Source: a virus
Length of the DNA: 30,443 nucleotides
IMG/VR virus record: IMGVR_UViG_3300036817_000075
Location: 1 to 30,443 of that record
Strand: one strand, 5' to 3'
Of the stretch, positions 6,565 to 15,036 are shown one piece after another (position 1 is the first letter of the stretch; every line of letters starts with the position of its first letter). A program made the position numbers and the translations under genes. A model generated the notes under the pieces. It was not told the DNA's origin. It searched no databases and was given only the letters and a program-made list of their open reading frames with translations.

Positions 6565-6926
6565 GCGAGAAACACTATCGCGAATGCATGGCCGAAATCG
6601 TCGCGGCGTTGAAAAAACACGACATGGCTGGCGCGGTCACTATCGTGTCGAAAGAGCGCGCGATGTTCAAATATCAGTTCCCGACCTGGAGCGTGGTGCA
6701 ATTCGACGGACCGAACAAACTACGCTTTCGATCGAAGCGCGAGGACTTTCCGAGCAAGAAGGCGCAGCACGAGGCGACCGAATTGTCGGTGCATATCATC
6801 CTGCAGATGCGAGACGTCGCAGCGCAGACCTTCGCCATGTGCGAGAACGTCAAGGCGATGCTGGACAAGCACATGGAGATTGAGCACCACCCGTTTGCCG
6901 ACTTTGACCCGGAGCACGAACACTGA
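6561..6926 (+). CDS. Hypothetical protein between terminase and portal
   Basis: 121 residues if translation begins at TTG 6561 (TTGA overlap, AAGGA 8 bases upstream). ATG 6588 is an alternative giving 112 residues. The product is charged, with an HDMAGAVTIVSKE helix, a basic centre (RFRSKREDFPSKKAQHEATE) and a His/Asp/Glu-rich C-terminus (HHPFADFDPEHEH) that could bind metal. Not recognised. Confidence 0.75.
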   Translation: MSEKHYRECMAEIVAALKKHDMAGAVTIVSKERAMFKYQFPTWSVVQFDGPNKLRFRSKREDFPSKKAQHEATELSVHIILQMRDVAAQTFAMCENVKAMLDKHMEIEHHPFADFDPEHEH

Positions 6927-6947
6927 AACCGACGAAAGAGGCCGAAG

Positions 6948-7463
6948 ATGCCTATCGTCCGAACATACGGATGCCCTGACTGCGGTCACTTCATGGAGGT
7001 GACGCTGACCATGAAACAGGTCAACCGCAAACCTCCTAATTGTCCGGTTTGCGAGCGGCGCACCCAGCAGCACTTCAAGGCCCCGGCGATTGTCGGATCA
7101 ACCGCCGTGCGGGCTCAGGACCTCGCCTACGACATCGCCGAGAACGACTATCAGGTAGCCGACATGCGCGCCTCGACCGAGGCCGAGGGCAAGCTCGACG
7201 TGCGTTACAAGGACGTGCGGCCGGCGGCGGTCGAGCAGGCGGCGGCGATCGTGCGCGCCAACAACGCGAGCCGGCACACGACGACGGCGCCGCGCTCGAC
7301 CTGGGGCACCACGCCCGAGGTGCTTGAGCAGGCGGTCGCGCTCGGCCGGCAGACCCGCAAGCGATACGGATCGGGCCTCGACGTTCTGCAAAGGAATCTC
7401 GCCGACGGCACCCAGGTCGACCTGATCGAGGCAAGCAAACGCCGCGCTATGAAGGTGTGGTGA
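6948..7463 (+). CDS. Zinc-ribbon protein (FmdB-like N-terminus)
   Basis: 171 residues with an AGAGG site 8 bases upstream. The N-terminal 45 residues form a rubredoxin-like zinc ribbon: YGCPDCGH, then NCPVCER, as in the FmdB/CxxC_CxxC family. The remainder (ALAYDIAENDYQVADM-type helices, ending in EASKRRAMKVW) is helical and charged. Such proteins recur between terminase and portal genes of related phages; their role is unknown. TGATG overlap downstream. Confidence 0.8.
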   Translation: MPIVRTYGCPDCGHFMEVTLTMKQVNRKPPNCPVCERRTQQHFKAPAIVGSTAVRAQDLAYDIAENDYQVADMRASTEAEGKLDVRYKDVRPAAVEQAAAIVRANNASRHTTTAPRSTWGTTPEVLEQAVALGRQTRKRYGSGLDVLQRNLADGTQVDLIEASKRRAMKVW

Positions 7464-7651
7464 TGAGAAAATTCATCCAGATCACCACGGGCATGTTCTC
7501 CGCCTACGACCACAAGGAGGAGGACGAGCGGCAGCAGCATGTTCTCTACGCGCTCGACGAGGCTGGCGGAGTGTGGCGATGGGATTACAATGATTTCAGG
7601 TGGAAGCGTATCCCGCTGATCACCGAGGCGCCCGAGGAGTTGACGCGATGA
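7463..7651 (+). CDS. Hypothetical small protein
   Basis: 62 residues starting in the TGATG overlap at 7463. A beta-rich pattern with EERQQHVLYALDE-type strands and GGVWRWDYNDFRWKRIPL suggests a small beta domain. The style recalls small proteins that report a displayed value (x-W-x-W repeats), but no function can be named. ATGA overlap with the next gene. Confidence 0.7.
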   Translation: MRKFIQITTGMFSAYDHKEEDERQQHVLYALDEAGGVWRWDYNDFRWKRIPLITEAPEELTR

Positions 7652-7845
7652 CGGCAGCAGTGATTCACACCTGGCAGCCTAATCTGCTCGCCCAATCACC
7701 ACACAAGCAGGAGATAGAATCAATCTGCCGCAAGATGTTCACGCCGATGATTGTCTGCCAGTTGTACACTGCGCCGGAGTGTTGCTTCTACGAGCACGAC
7801 GAGGGCGGCCAATGGGCCGACGACGGAGGCCGAGTGCCCGAATAA
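7648..7845 (+). CDS. Hypothetical small protein
   Basis: 65 residues from ATG 7648 (ATGA overlap). It contains three Cys (SICRKMF, IVCQLY, PECCFYEH has two more) and an acidic C-terminus. Not recognised. The next gene, the portal, begins 26 bases later with its own AAAGG site. Confidence 0.6.
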   Translation: MTAAVIHTWQPNLLAQSPHKQEIESICRKMFTPMIVCQLYTAPECCFYEHDEGGQWADDGGRVPE

Positions 7846-7871
7846 ATCGCAGATGACCGGAAAGGCGCGCG

Positions 7872-9593
7872 ATGCTCAAGATCCCGAAAGACGGTGAAGA
7901 CTTGGAGCCTTGGCTCCAAGAGTTGGTCGACGAGTGCATGGCGTCGTCATCAGACCGCGGCCTGATCTACACCCGGGCCACCCAGTATTACTACACCGGG
8001 AGCTATGACGCGCGGGCGGCGATCTACAACAAGTGCAAGGGATTCGTCGACAAGCTCGCCGGCTTCCTGATGCAGCCGACCGACGTGCGCTTTCAACTCA
8101 CCTTTGACTCCGCCGAGCCGCAGGACGTGCTGGAGCGCGCCGAGTTGACGGCCGAAAAGCTCTCGGCCGATTACCGGCAGACCGACTGCGATATCGGATT
8201 CTCGGAGGCGGTGCGGTGGTCGCTGGTCAACGGCTGTCAGATCCTCAAGCTGCGGCCGGATGGCGAAAGTTTCGCGATGGCGCCGGTGCACCCGCAGAAT
8301 TTCGGGGTGCTGTCAGAGTCGATTGTCAGCCTGGAGGAACAGGAGGCATTCTGCCATATCAGCTTTCCGACCACCTCGCGGCTGCGATCGAAACTGGAGG
8401 AGGATCATCACCCCCAGTGCGAGGAAATAATGGCGCGCGTCGAGCAGGAGCCTGGCCCCGATCGCGACGCCGAGGAGCCGACCTACTTGCACCAGATGAT
8501 CGTCGGCGGGCTGCAGCCGCTCGGCAACATCAACGAGTCACCGCAGGCGGCCGGCATCGTCTCTGTGTTCCCGGTGCCTACCCCTTGGCGCCCGCGGCGC
8601 CGGTTCTCGCCGACCGTCAAGTTCTGCGAGGTGTGGGTGAAAGACCGCGAGCGCAAAGGCGACTACACCACCCTGCAGCTGGTCTATCCAGACATCATCA
8701 TCGAAGGCACCAAGACGCGGCGCAATCTGTCGCGCGTGCCGGGCCGCACGTCCTTCGTCAAGATCCAGGCGGAGAACACGCCGGGCTATTTCTGGGGGCG
8801 ATCGATCATCGCCGACGTGCAGATGTTGCAGGACATGCTCAACAAGAGGCTGCGCGATCTGAAAGTCATGTGGGACCGCAATGTCGCCGCGCCGCAAGTG
8901 TTCTCAGGATTCACCAACGTGACCGAGGAGCAATATTTCAAGATCATCAACGAGGGCGGTTTTCTCAACGACCCCAACCCGAACGCGAAGGCTCAAAAGC
9001 TCGTCGAGCCCCCGCCGCAGGGCTACATGGAGGAGTTGGAATTTATTTGGAAGATGTTTGATGAGGCAGGTGGTTTTAGTCCGATCATGTCTGGGCAGGG
9101 TGAGCCTGGTGTTCGTGCGGGAGTCCACGCGCAGACCCTCGTTCGTACTTCTAGTCCACGGCTTATCGAACAGGCCGCGCGCATCGAACGACAACTGGCC
9201 GAAACCGGATTCCTCGGCATGAGGATCATGCAGGCAATGGACGCGCTGATCTACACCACCGAGGGCGGCGTGCAGTTCCGCCTGTCACAGATGCCGGGCC
9301 ATATCCAATGCGAGGTAGACAGCCATTCGGCCTCGCCGGCCTTTGCCGAGGATAACCGGCAGATCGCGATCGCCCTCGCGCGAGCCGGCGCGGTCGACGC
9401 CGAGGACCTCATTCATATGCTCCACCCACCTGGCGCCCAGTTGTTGCTCGCGCGGTTGAAACAGCGTCAGAAAGCGCAGGCCAAGGCGCAGCAACAAGAA
9501 AAGCAGGAGGAGATGGTCAAGGAGGTGATCGGCCTCGGCTCGCGGCGTCCGTCAGGCGGTGGGCGCAGCGGCGGCGGCCGGCGGCGCGGCTGA
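7872..9593 (+). CDS. Portal protein
   Basis: 573 residues. It forms the dodecameric ring at one capsid vertex through which DNA is packaged and ejected. Support: position after terminase and before scaffold and capsid genes; length of a podovirus portal; N-terminal TRATQYYYTGSYDARAAIYN with a following FVDKLAGFLMQPTDVRF; a central YFWGRSIIADVQMLQDMLNK stem-type helix; and a C-terminal Gln/Lys coiled coil (about residues 530-555) ending in a Gly/Arg tail (RRPSGGGRSGGGRRRG). The stretch 9040-9170 uses more T-ending codons than its surroundings. AAAGG lies 8 bases before the start. Confidence 0.9.
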   Translation: MLKIPKDGEDLEPWLQELVDECMASSSDRGLIYTRATQYYYTGSYDARAAIYNKCKGFVDKLAGFLMQPTDVRFQLTFDSAEPQDVLERAELTAEKLSADYRQTDCDIGFSEAVRWSLVNGCQILKLRPDGESFAMAPVHPQNFGVLSESIVSLEEQEAFCHISFPTTSRLRSKLEEDHHPQCEEIMARVEQEPGPDRDAEEPTYLHQMIVGGLQPLGNINESPQAAGIVSVFPVPTPWRPRRRFSPTVKFCEVWVKDRERKGDYTTLQLVYPDIIIEGTKTRRNLSRVPGRTSFVKIQAENTPGYFWGRSIIADVQMLQDMLNKRLRDLKVMWDRNVAAPQVFSGFTNVTEEQYFKIINEGGFLNDPNPNAKAQKLVEPPPQGYMEELEFIWKMFDEAGGFSPIMSGQGEPGVRAGVHAQTLVRTSSPRLIEQAARIERQLAETGFLGMRIMQAMDALIYTTEGGVQFRLSQMPGHIQCEVDSHSASPAFAEDNRQIAIALARAGAVDAEDLIHMLHPPGAQLLLARLKQRQKAQAKAQQQEKQEEMVKEVIGLGSRRPSGGGRSGGGRRRG

Positions 9594-9781
9594 TAGGGCG
9601 GAAATGTGGCCAGAGCTGGTCTTGCCCTGGGGCTGATACCCCTCTAAGCTGTAGGAAGGTGGTGGCACTCCCGAGGTACCGCTGCCGCAGATAGTGACTC
9701 CCGCTGGGGGCGTGGTTTATCCGCTCCGAAAAAACCCCAGGCCGCCCCTCTGGCGGGAGTCGTAAATCGGGGCCTCGACTG
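9594..9781 (+). promoter_or_regulatory. Structured leader between portal and scaffold-region genes
   Basis: This 188-base gap holds a possible 10-codon peptide (ATG 9604 to TGA 9636, MWPELVLPWG) and a long stem-loop (9696-9761). The stem has nested arms: GACTCCCGC/GCGGGAGTC (9696-9704 and 9753-9761), GGGGCG/CGCCCC (9707-9712 and 9743-9748) and GGTTT/AAACC (9714-9718 and 9732-9736). It ends 20 bases before the next ATG and lacks a T-run, so translational or processing control is likelier than termination. Confidence 0.5.
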
Positions 9782-10279
9782 ATGTCTGACATCTCCGGCG
9801 CGCAAGACGCGTCGCCAGATGGCTCGCCAGACCCCACAGGCGGGCAAGGAGGCGGTGGACCGCAGGGCCCGCCACAGGAGGGCGGTCCCATCTTAGCCGC
9901 GCTCCAGCGCCGGCAAAGCGGGCCACAAGCCTCGGCGCCAGGCCCCGGCAATCAAGCCGACTCCATGGGCCTCTTGCGCACCGCCATCGGCCTGATGCAG
10001 CAGGCGCTCCACGGCTTCCCCTCCGGCTCACAGCAAAACCGCGACGTGCTGCGCGCGTTGCAACAGCTGTCCCGCCATATCCCGCAAGCTGATGCCACCT
10101 CCGGGTCCGAAGTAACGCAACTGCGCGACCTGATACGCAACGCCATGCAGGCTCCGTTCCTGCAGCGCATCCTCGGCCAGCAGCTCGGCGGTGCTGGTGG
10201 CGGAGGTCCCGGCGGCGGTGGAGCCGGCGGAGGCCAAGCGCCCGCCCCCATGCCGTCAACACCGCTGCCGGGGGCTTGA
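9782..10279 (+). CDS. Gly/Pro/Gln-rich protein, possible head-assembly factor
   Basis: 165 residues. Residues 1-60 and 135-165 are low-complexity Gly/Pro/Gln; the centre (SMGLLRTAIGLMQQALHG, then SEVTQLRDLIRNAMQAPFLQ) is helical. It lies between portal and scaffold-like genes, where minor head proteins usually occur. The ribosome-binding site is poor (only cggggcc about 8-13 bases before), and the start lies just after the strong stem-loop, so translation may be controlled. Function unknown. Confidence 0.7.
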   Translation: MSDISGAQDASPDGSPDPTGGQGGGGPQGPPQEGGPILAALQRRQSGPQASAPGPGNQADSMGLLRTAIGLMQQALHGFPSGSQQNRDVLRALQQLSRHIPQADATSGSEVTQLRDLIRNAMQAPFLQRILGQQLGGAGGGGPGGGGAGGGQAPAPMPSTPLPGA

Positions 10280-10282
10280 GCA

Positions 10283-10537
10283 ATGTTTCCCTTTCACCTG
10301 GGCGCCGACACCTTCCCGATGGAGATGAAGGCGCGGCTGCGCCGCATGCAATGGGAGTGCAACAACTATGGCTCAGAACCGGTCTTACGACCCGCCGATT
10401 GTGGCGCCGCCGGAAACCCCGCCGCGCACCATCCTGCAGGTGGATACCCAGAGCGAAGTTTCGGAATGGGGCGCGATCGCCGCATGCGTGCCCAAGCCGG
10501 AAGGCGGCGTGCCTTTGCAGCCCCGCATTATCGGTAA
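10283..10537 (+). CDS. Possible small protein overlapping the next gene (uncertain)
   Basis: 84 residues from ATG 10283. Its first 30 residues (MFPFHLGADTFPMEMKARLR and on) look like a real protein and fill the space left before the gene at 10368. From there on it reads as an out-of-frame shadow of that gene (Arg/Ala/Pro rich). Either it is a true overlapping gene, or a frameshift joins its start to the 10368 frame. A GGGGGC site lies 7 bases upstream. Confidence 0.35.
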   Translation: MFPFHLGADTFPMEMKARLRRMQWECNNYGSEPVLRPADCGAAGNPAAHHPAGGYPERSFGMGRDRRMRAQAGRRRAFAAPHYR

Positions 10538-10553
10538 GACCAACAACAGCTAG
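10368..10553 (+). CDS. Small proline-rich hypothetical protein
   Basis: 61 residues. GGGAG lies about 12 bases before the ATG. The sequence (SYDPPIVAPPETPPRTILQV, then WGAIAACVPKPEGGVPLQPR) is Pro rich and likely extended or disordered. It sits between the Gly/Pro-rich gene and the scaffold-like gene. Role unknown; a small head-decoration or assembly protein would fit the place but cannot be shown. Confidence 0.6.
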   Translation: MAQNRSYDPPIVAPPETPPRTILQVDTQSEVSEWGAIAACVPKPEGGVPLQPRIIGKTNNS

Positions 10554-10561
10554 GCCGTCCC

Positions 10562-11110
10562 ATGCCTCCCGCCCTCACCGATCAGCAATACGCCGACCTG
10601 ATGCGCAAGGCGCAAACGGCGGACTTCGTCGAGTCGATCTGGAACAATCCGCAGTTTTCCAACGAGGCGAAGGCGCTCGTCAAGAAAGCCTATCCCAACT
10701 TGGAAATTCCCGGGTTCGATCAGCAGCAATACGTCGACAAGCAATTCGCCGAGCGCGACCAGCGCGCCGCCGATGAGGCGAAGCGATCGCGCGAGGCCGA
10801 GGAGGACCGGCGGTGGAAAGAGGAACGCTCCCGCATACAGCAGGAGCGTGGCTTTACCGACGACACCATGAAGGAACTTGAGCAGGCGATGGTGGAGCGC
10901 AAGATCGGCGATTACGAGGCCGCTGCCGACCACTATGCCGCCAAGCATCCCAAGACTTCCGACCCCGCCGACGGCGGTGACCATTTCTGGAACTACCAGA
11001 AAAAGGAGGGCTGGGGCGACATCGCCAAAGATCCAGAAGGGTGGGCACGGAAAGAAATTCTTGGAGCTATTCGCAGCGATCAAGCAAGGGCGCGGCAGGA
11101 TCGCTTTTAA
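10562..11110 (+). CDS. Scaffold-like head assembly protein
   Basis: 182 residues, placed directly before the capsid gene, where podovirus scaffolding proteins lie. Residues 45-125 form a highly charged helix or coiled coil (QQQYVDKQFAERDQRAADEA, KRSREAEEDRRWKEERSRIQ), the usual make-up of internal scaffolds. The C-terminus is basic (RSDQARARQDRF), as in scaffolds that bind the capsid N-arm. The call rests on position and composition, not on a recognised domain. Confidence 0.7.
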   Translation: MPPALTDQQYADLMRKAQTADFVESIWNNPQFSNEAKALVKKAYPNLEIPGFDQQQYVDKQFAERDQRAADEAKRSREAEEDRRWKEERSRIQQERGFTDDTMKELEQAMVERKIGDYEAAADHYAAKHPKTSDPADGGDHFWNYQKKEGWGDIAKDPEGWARKEILGAIRSDQARARQDRF

Positions 11111-11125
11111 CAGGGGGAACGTCCC

Positions 11126-12214
11126 ATGCCGATTCTTGGCGCCGGTCTAATTCCGTCAGGCCCGATCGGGCTCGAGCTTGAAGCCACCGTGCGGCGCGTG
11201 TTCGCGCAGATGGTGGTCGTTCTGATCTATCAACAAAATCCGCTGCTGGCTTTGCTGTTGAGAAATGCCATCAGGGCGTCGGGAGGCGTATCGCCCTACA
11301 CCCAGCCGGTCCAGACCGGACAGTATGTGCAATCAAGTTGGATCGGGCCCGCGGGTCAATTCGACATTCCGCCCGATGTCGCCGCGACAGTAAATGCCGA
11401 GTTCAATTTGTGCGCGTTGGCGACGCCCGTCACTTCGTTTGGCTTGGAACAACTCGTCACCCAGGACGCGATCGCGGTGGCGAGCAGACTTATGCTCAAG
11501 CTCAACGATATGAAAAATTCGGCGCTGATGGCGTTGGCCGGCGCGCTGTTCTCGACCAACGACCTTCCGGTCGGTGGTACCCCTACCACCAATCCCTTGC
11601 AGATGTTCGGCTTGCTCGACGCCTATGGCGACGGCACGTCGGCAATCACCATTCCCGTCGCCGGCACTCCAACAGCTGTGACCACCGCCGAAGTCTACGG
11701 CGGTTTGTCACGGGCGACCTATCCGATGTGGGCAGGCGACGTTGTGCCGGCGGCGGGTGCCGCGCTGACCCGCGCGGCGTTCATTCCGTTCTTGCTGCGG
11801 GCCGCCAAGCATGCCGGCGGTGAAGCCCTCGACTTCGTGGTGATGTCGATTGAGGACTGGACCACGCTCATGACCGACTTCATGGCCGTCGAGCGTTATA
11901 ACAACGACCCATCGAGCCGCTGGGGCAAGGACGATCCGGTAAACTCAGGTTTTCGCGGTTTGTTGTTAGGTGATACGCCGATATTCTTCGATCTAAACTG
12001 TCCGAAAGGCGTGGCTATAGGGTTTAACAGCAAGTATATCACGCTGGTTATTCACGAAGATGCAAATTTTGCTTGGACTGGGTGGTATTCTACAATTCCA
12101 CAAGGTCAGATTGCTTCCGTTGGTCTGACTTTGACTGCGCTTAATCTTGTCTGCAGCAAGCCGTCGACCGGCATCCTGCTCGGCGGCATCACGGGCGGAG
12201 CGAACCTCGGCTAA
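11126..12214 (+). CDS. Major capsid protein
   Basis: 362 residues with AGGGGGAA 8 bases upstream. It follows the scaffold-like gene and precedes connector genes, and has the length and composition of an HK97-fold shell protein: few charged residues, long beta-rich segments, a helix with LMLKLNDMKNSALMALAG near residue 120 and a terminal IASVGLTLTALNLV strand. Bases 11941-12000, 12001-12060 and 12061-12120 hold 25, 27 and 26 G+C per 60 (43%), far below the rest of the window, with rare codons such as tta, cta and ata; this is likely a recombined segment. TAATG overlap with the next gene. Confidence 0.85.
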   Translation: MPILGAGLIPSGPIGLELEATVRRVFAQMVVVLIYQQNPLLALLLRNAIRASGGVSPYTQPVQTGQYVQSSWIGPAGQFDIPPDVAATVNAEFNLCALATPVTSFGLEQLVTQDAIAVASRLMLKLNDMKNSALMALAGALFSTNDLPVGGTPTTNPLQMFGLLDAYGDGTSAITIPVAGTPTAVTTAEVYGGLSRATYPMWAGDVVPAAGAALTRAAFIPFLLRAAKHAGGEALDFVVMSIEDWTTLMTDFMAVERYNNDPSSRWGKDDPVNSGFRGLLLGDTPIFFDLNCPKGVAIGFNSKYITLVIHEDANFAWTGWYSTIPQGQIASVGLTLTALNLVCSKPSTGILLGGITGGANLG

Positions 12215-12663
12215 TGCTTCCCGTCCAGACCAGACCGCCGCGGCGACCCGGATCCTGGGGTTCTCCCTACGGAGTGCCCACGGTCATCGACCTCGGCAAA
12301 TTCCCCGATCCACGCGCGCCAGGCGGCGGCGGGTTCTTCGTGCTCCGCCAAGGCGTGTGGATGATCAAATGCGGGACGGGCAACAACGTCCAGCTATTCT
12401 ACGTGTTGCCTGACACCCACCCCGACGAGCCGCACGAGCCGTTCCAGGCGCCCGGCACCGGCCTCACCCGCGCGCTGCCGCCCAACCCCAACCCGCCGTG
12501 GCCCGGCTGGCCGCAATGGCCGCCGCTGCCGCCGCATCCCAACTGGGTGCTCACCGAGGAATTGATCAAGAACGGGCAGAACGGCGTCGCATTCTGCGAC
12601 GGGCAGAATGTCGTGCTGATCGGCACCGGGAACGCCACCATCATCCAGATATTCTCGTCGTGA
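12214..12663 (+). CDS. Hypothetical structural protein, Pro-rich
   Basis: 149 residues, TAATG overlap with the capsid gene. Residues 60-110 are Pro/Trp rich (PNPNPPWPGWPQWPPLPPHP), flanked by beta-rich segments (FFVLRQGVWMIKCG and NGVAFCDGQNVVLIGTGNAT). Its place between capsid and head-tail adaptor suggests a head decoration or joining protein. Not recognised further. The next gene starts two bases after its stop. Confidence 0.75.
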   Translation: MLPVQTRPPRRPGSWGSPYGVPTVIDLGKFPDPRAPGGGGFFVLRQGVWMIKCGTGNNVQLFYVLPDTHPDEPHEPFQAPGTGLTRALPPNPNPPWPGWPQWPPLPPHPNWVLTEELIKNGQNGVAFCDGQNVVLIGTGNATIIQIFSS

Positions 12664-12664
12664 C

Positions 12665-13357
12665 ATGCTCTCGCAATACATCACCGACACGCAGGACATG
12701 CTCAACGACTCAGAAGGGCAATTCTTCCGCGACGCCCAACTGACCCGCTACATCAACCGCGCCAGGCGCCGCATCGCGGCTGCCTCGGGCTGCATCCGGG
12801 TGATGCCGCCGGCCACCCGCACCTTCGGCGGCCAGGAAGCCTATCCGTTTTCAATGTGGACCTCGACGATCCAGAGCATGGTGCCCGGCGTGCAATCGAT
12901 CCTCCATTGCCGGTCGCTCGCGGTAGCGATCGGGGTGGGCGGTTGGAAACCCATGTGGCGGCGCATCGTGTGGACCGACTTCCAGGCTCGGTTTCGCATC
13001 TTCAACGGCACCTTCATCGGCACTATCAGCGAGCCGGGCTGGTGGGCGCAATTCGGCTCAGGGCCGGCGGGCCAAATCTTTCTGGCGCCGATACCGTCCC
13101 AGGAATGTCCGATGGACGTGGATCTTACCTGCGTGCCGGAGCCGCTGCTCCGCGACGAGGACCCGGAGCCGATTCCCTACCCGTGGACCGATGCGGTGCC
13201 CTACTGGACCGCGGTGCTGTGCCTCTTGCAGCAACAGCGCAAGGAGGACGCCACCGCCATGGCGCAGCTCTTCAATGCCGAGCTTCCGTTCTGCGCCAGT
13301 GTCGTCTGCCCTCACATGATCCAAACCGCCTACGGCGCGACGATCAGGAGTGCCTGA
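12665..13357 (+). CDS. Head-tail adaptor / connector protein (gp4-like)
   Basis: 230 residues. The N-terminus SQYITDTQDMLNDSEGQFF, then LTRYINRARRRIAAASGCIR is the typical opening helix pair of podovirus head-completion proteins, which bind under the portal ring and seal the packaged head. The C-terminal third (PYPWTDAVPYWTAVLCLLQQ, then KEDATAMAQLFNAEL) is the usual helical end. Overlaps the next gene as TGATG. Confidence 0.8.
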   Translation: MLSQYITDTQDMLNDSEGQFFRDAQLTRYINRARRRIAAASGCIRVMPPATRTFGGQEAYPFSMWTSTIQSMVPGVQSILHCRSLAVAIGVGGWKPMWRRIVWTDFQARFRIFNGTFIGTISEPGWWAQFGSGPAGQIFLAPIPSQECPMDVDLTCVPEPLLRDEDPEPIPYPWTDAVPYWTAVLCLLQQQRKEDATAMAQLFNAELPFCASVVCPHMIQTAYGATIRSA

Positions 13358-15036
13358 TGCCGCTACAGAGCGCGAACCAGCCGAACGTGATGACGCTTGA
13401 GGAATGGGAAGGCGTCAATCAGCAGGTCCCGCGCGCCTCGATCGGCGACAACGAATTATGGTGGAACGAAAACCTGTTCCCGATCGCGCCGGGCAGTCTG
13501 CGTTCGTGCTGGGGCCTCGGGCCGGTGCTCTATACGGCACCGGCCGGCACCACCATCCTTCGCATGTTCGCGGGGTTCTACGGCAACAACACGCCGCCAT
13601 TCGGTATCCCGCCCCCGGGGCGCAACATGTGGCTGTTTCTGTCGAACGGCCACGTCGTCGAGCTTGACCTCGACACCCAGGCAACCACCGACATCGGGCA
13701 GATATGGGAACCGATCGCGCCCTATTACTGGGCCAGCGCAAAGGTGTGGAGGCCGCGCTGGGTAGGCGAGACAGCCGGCGAAATAGGTGGTGTATTATTT
13801 GGCTCCCCACAGGGGCTTTATGCCTGGGACGGCACGACCCTCTCCCCTCCAGGGTCCGCGGCGCCCAACTGGCTGACCCAGGCCGACGTGACTGGCCTGG
13901 GTCCCTTTAACATGCCGACCGGCTTGCCCGGCATCTATTCGATGGAGGTTTATCAAACCCGTCTGTTTGTTGCCGGAAAGGACGTCATCAGTTTTTCCGC
14001 GCCCGCCAACGGCGCCGACTTCACGACCGCCGACGGCGGCGGTTCGTTCGGCTACTACGGAGACAAACTGGTTTACACCTACATGGACCTGTCGGAGGCG
14101 GCCGGCTATCTGTTCTGCTTCGGCGATTCCTCGGTCGACATGATCAGCAACATCCAGCTATCAGGCCAAGGCACGCCGACCTCGCCCTTCACGACCAATT
14201 TCAACTACACCAACGTCGACCCCTCGGTCGGCCACGGCTTCCCGCGGCCGGTAGCGCACTGGGGCCGCTATTTCGTGATGTCGAACGGGGCGCCCCTGCA
14301 TCCTCCCGACACCGACCCGCTCGCCCACCGCGGTCAAATATTCCTGCTGGCCGGCGGCCTCGCCGAGGTAATCGGGCAGAAGGTCAACAACACCTACACC
14401 TCGGTGCAGGTACCGCAGTCCGCGGCCGACACCACCAACTTTTACCCCACCTTCACGCCGGCCACGATTTTCGGTTTTCGCGTGGTGCTGATCAACGGCA
14501 TGTTTTCCGATCCGTGGGGAGTGACGCGCAACTTGCTGCTGATGTGGCACGGCTCGGTCAGAGACAAGCAATATTGGTCAATCGCCAGCCAGGAGGTGCC
14601 GCTGACCAACATCACGTCCTATGAGCAGGACTCCGTGATCACCCCCTATGGGACCGACGGCACCAACGTTTACCAACTGTTTGCTCGCCCCTCGCCGACC
14701 TTGCAGAAACGCCTCAACACCAAATCCTTCCGCGGCGGTCAGCAGGCGGCCGCGCTCGGCATCAAGGACTTCAAGCGGCTGTTCGTCGAGTTGCATGACA
14801 ACTCAGGCGAGGGCGCGGTGCTCACCGGCAACGTGACCACCCGGCACGGCGGTATCCCGGGCGGCGTGCAGGACGTGGCGTTTCAGATCGTGCCGGGCAA
14901 GATTTACGAGATACTGCCGCAGCCGCTGTCGGGGGCCGGCATCACCGGGCACCTGGACTTGCACTCCATTTCGCCAGACTTTATTGTCGAGAGGTTGCAT
15001 GTCGCAACCGAGGAACGCACCCTATACGGGGCGTGA
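13357..15036 (+). CDS. Large beta-rich tail hub / DNA-stabilisation-type protein
   Basis: 559 residues from ATG 13357 (TGATG overlap); the frame is open further upstream but only over the adaptor gene. It is beta rich throughout with repeated WxxxxG/LFVAGKD-type strands (GGVLFGSPQGLYAWDGTTL, YSMEVYQTRLFVAGKDVISF), suggesting a propeller-like fold as in P22 gp10-type tail hub proteins that close the portal channel. Position after the adaptor supports this. It is not a tape measure or a spike by appearance. The C-terminal 38 bases may overlap a longer version of the next small gene. Confidence 0.75.
   Translation: MPLQSANQPNVMTLEEWEGVNQQVPRASIGDNELWWNENLFPIAPGSLRSCWGLGPVLYTAPAGTTILRMFAGFYGNNTPPFGIPPPGRNMWLFLSNGHVVELDLDTQATTDIGQIWEPIAPYYWASAKVWRPRWVGETAGEIGGVLFGSPQGLYAWDGTTLSPPGSAAPNWLTQADVTGLGPFNMPTGLPGIYSMEVYQTRLFVAGKDVISFSAPANGADFTTADGGGSFGYYGDKLVYTYMDLSEAAGYLFCFGDSSVDMISNIQLSGQGTPTSPFTTNFNYTNVDPSVGHGFPRPVAHWGRYFVMSNGAPLHPPDTDPLAHRGQIFLLAGGLAEVIGQKVNNTYTSVQVPQSAADTTNFYPTFTPATIFGFRVVLINGMFSDPWGVTRNLLLMWHGSVRDKQYWSIASQEVPLTNITSYEQDSVITPYGTDGTNVYQLFARPSPTLQKRLNTKSFRGGQQAAALGIKDFKRLFVELHDNSGEGAVLTGNVTTRHGGIPGGVQDVAFQIVPGKIYEILPQPLSGAGITGHLDLHSISPDFIVERLHVATEERTLYGA

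Noticed and set aside
8216-9061. Plus-strand frame of 281 codons inside the portal gene
   Set aside because: It is the +2 frame of the portal coding sequence, Arg/Gly/Pro rich, with no ribosome-binding site; the portal frame has clear family-like sequence.
12856-13356. Upstream extension of the tail-hub frame (start at 12856)
   Set aside because: The extension reads out of frame through the adaptor gene and is Arg/Pro rich; the TGATG at 13357 is the natural start.
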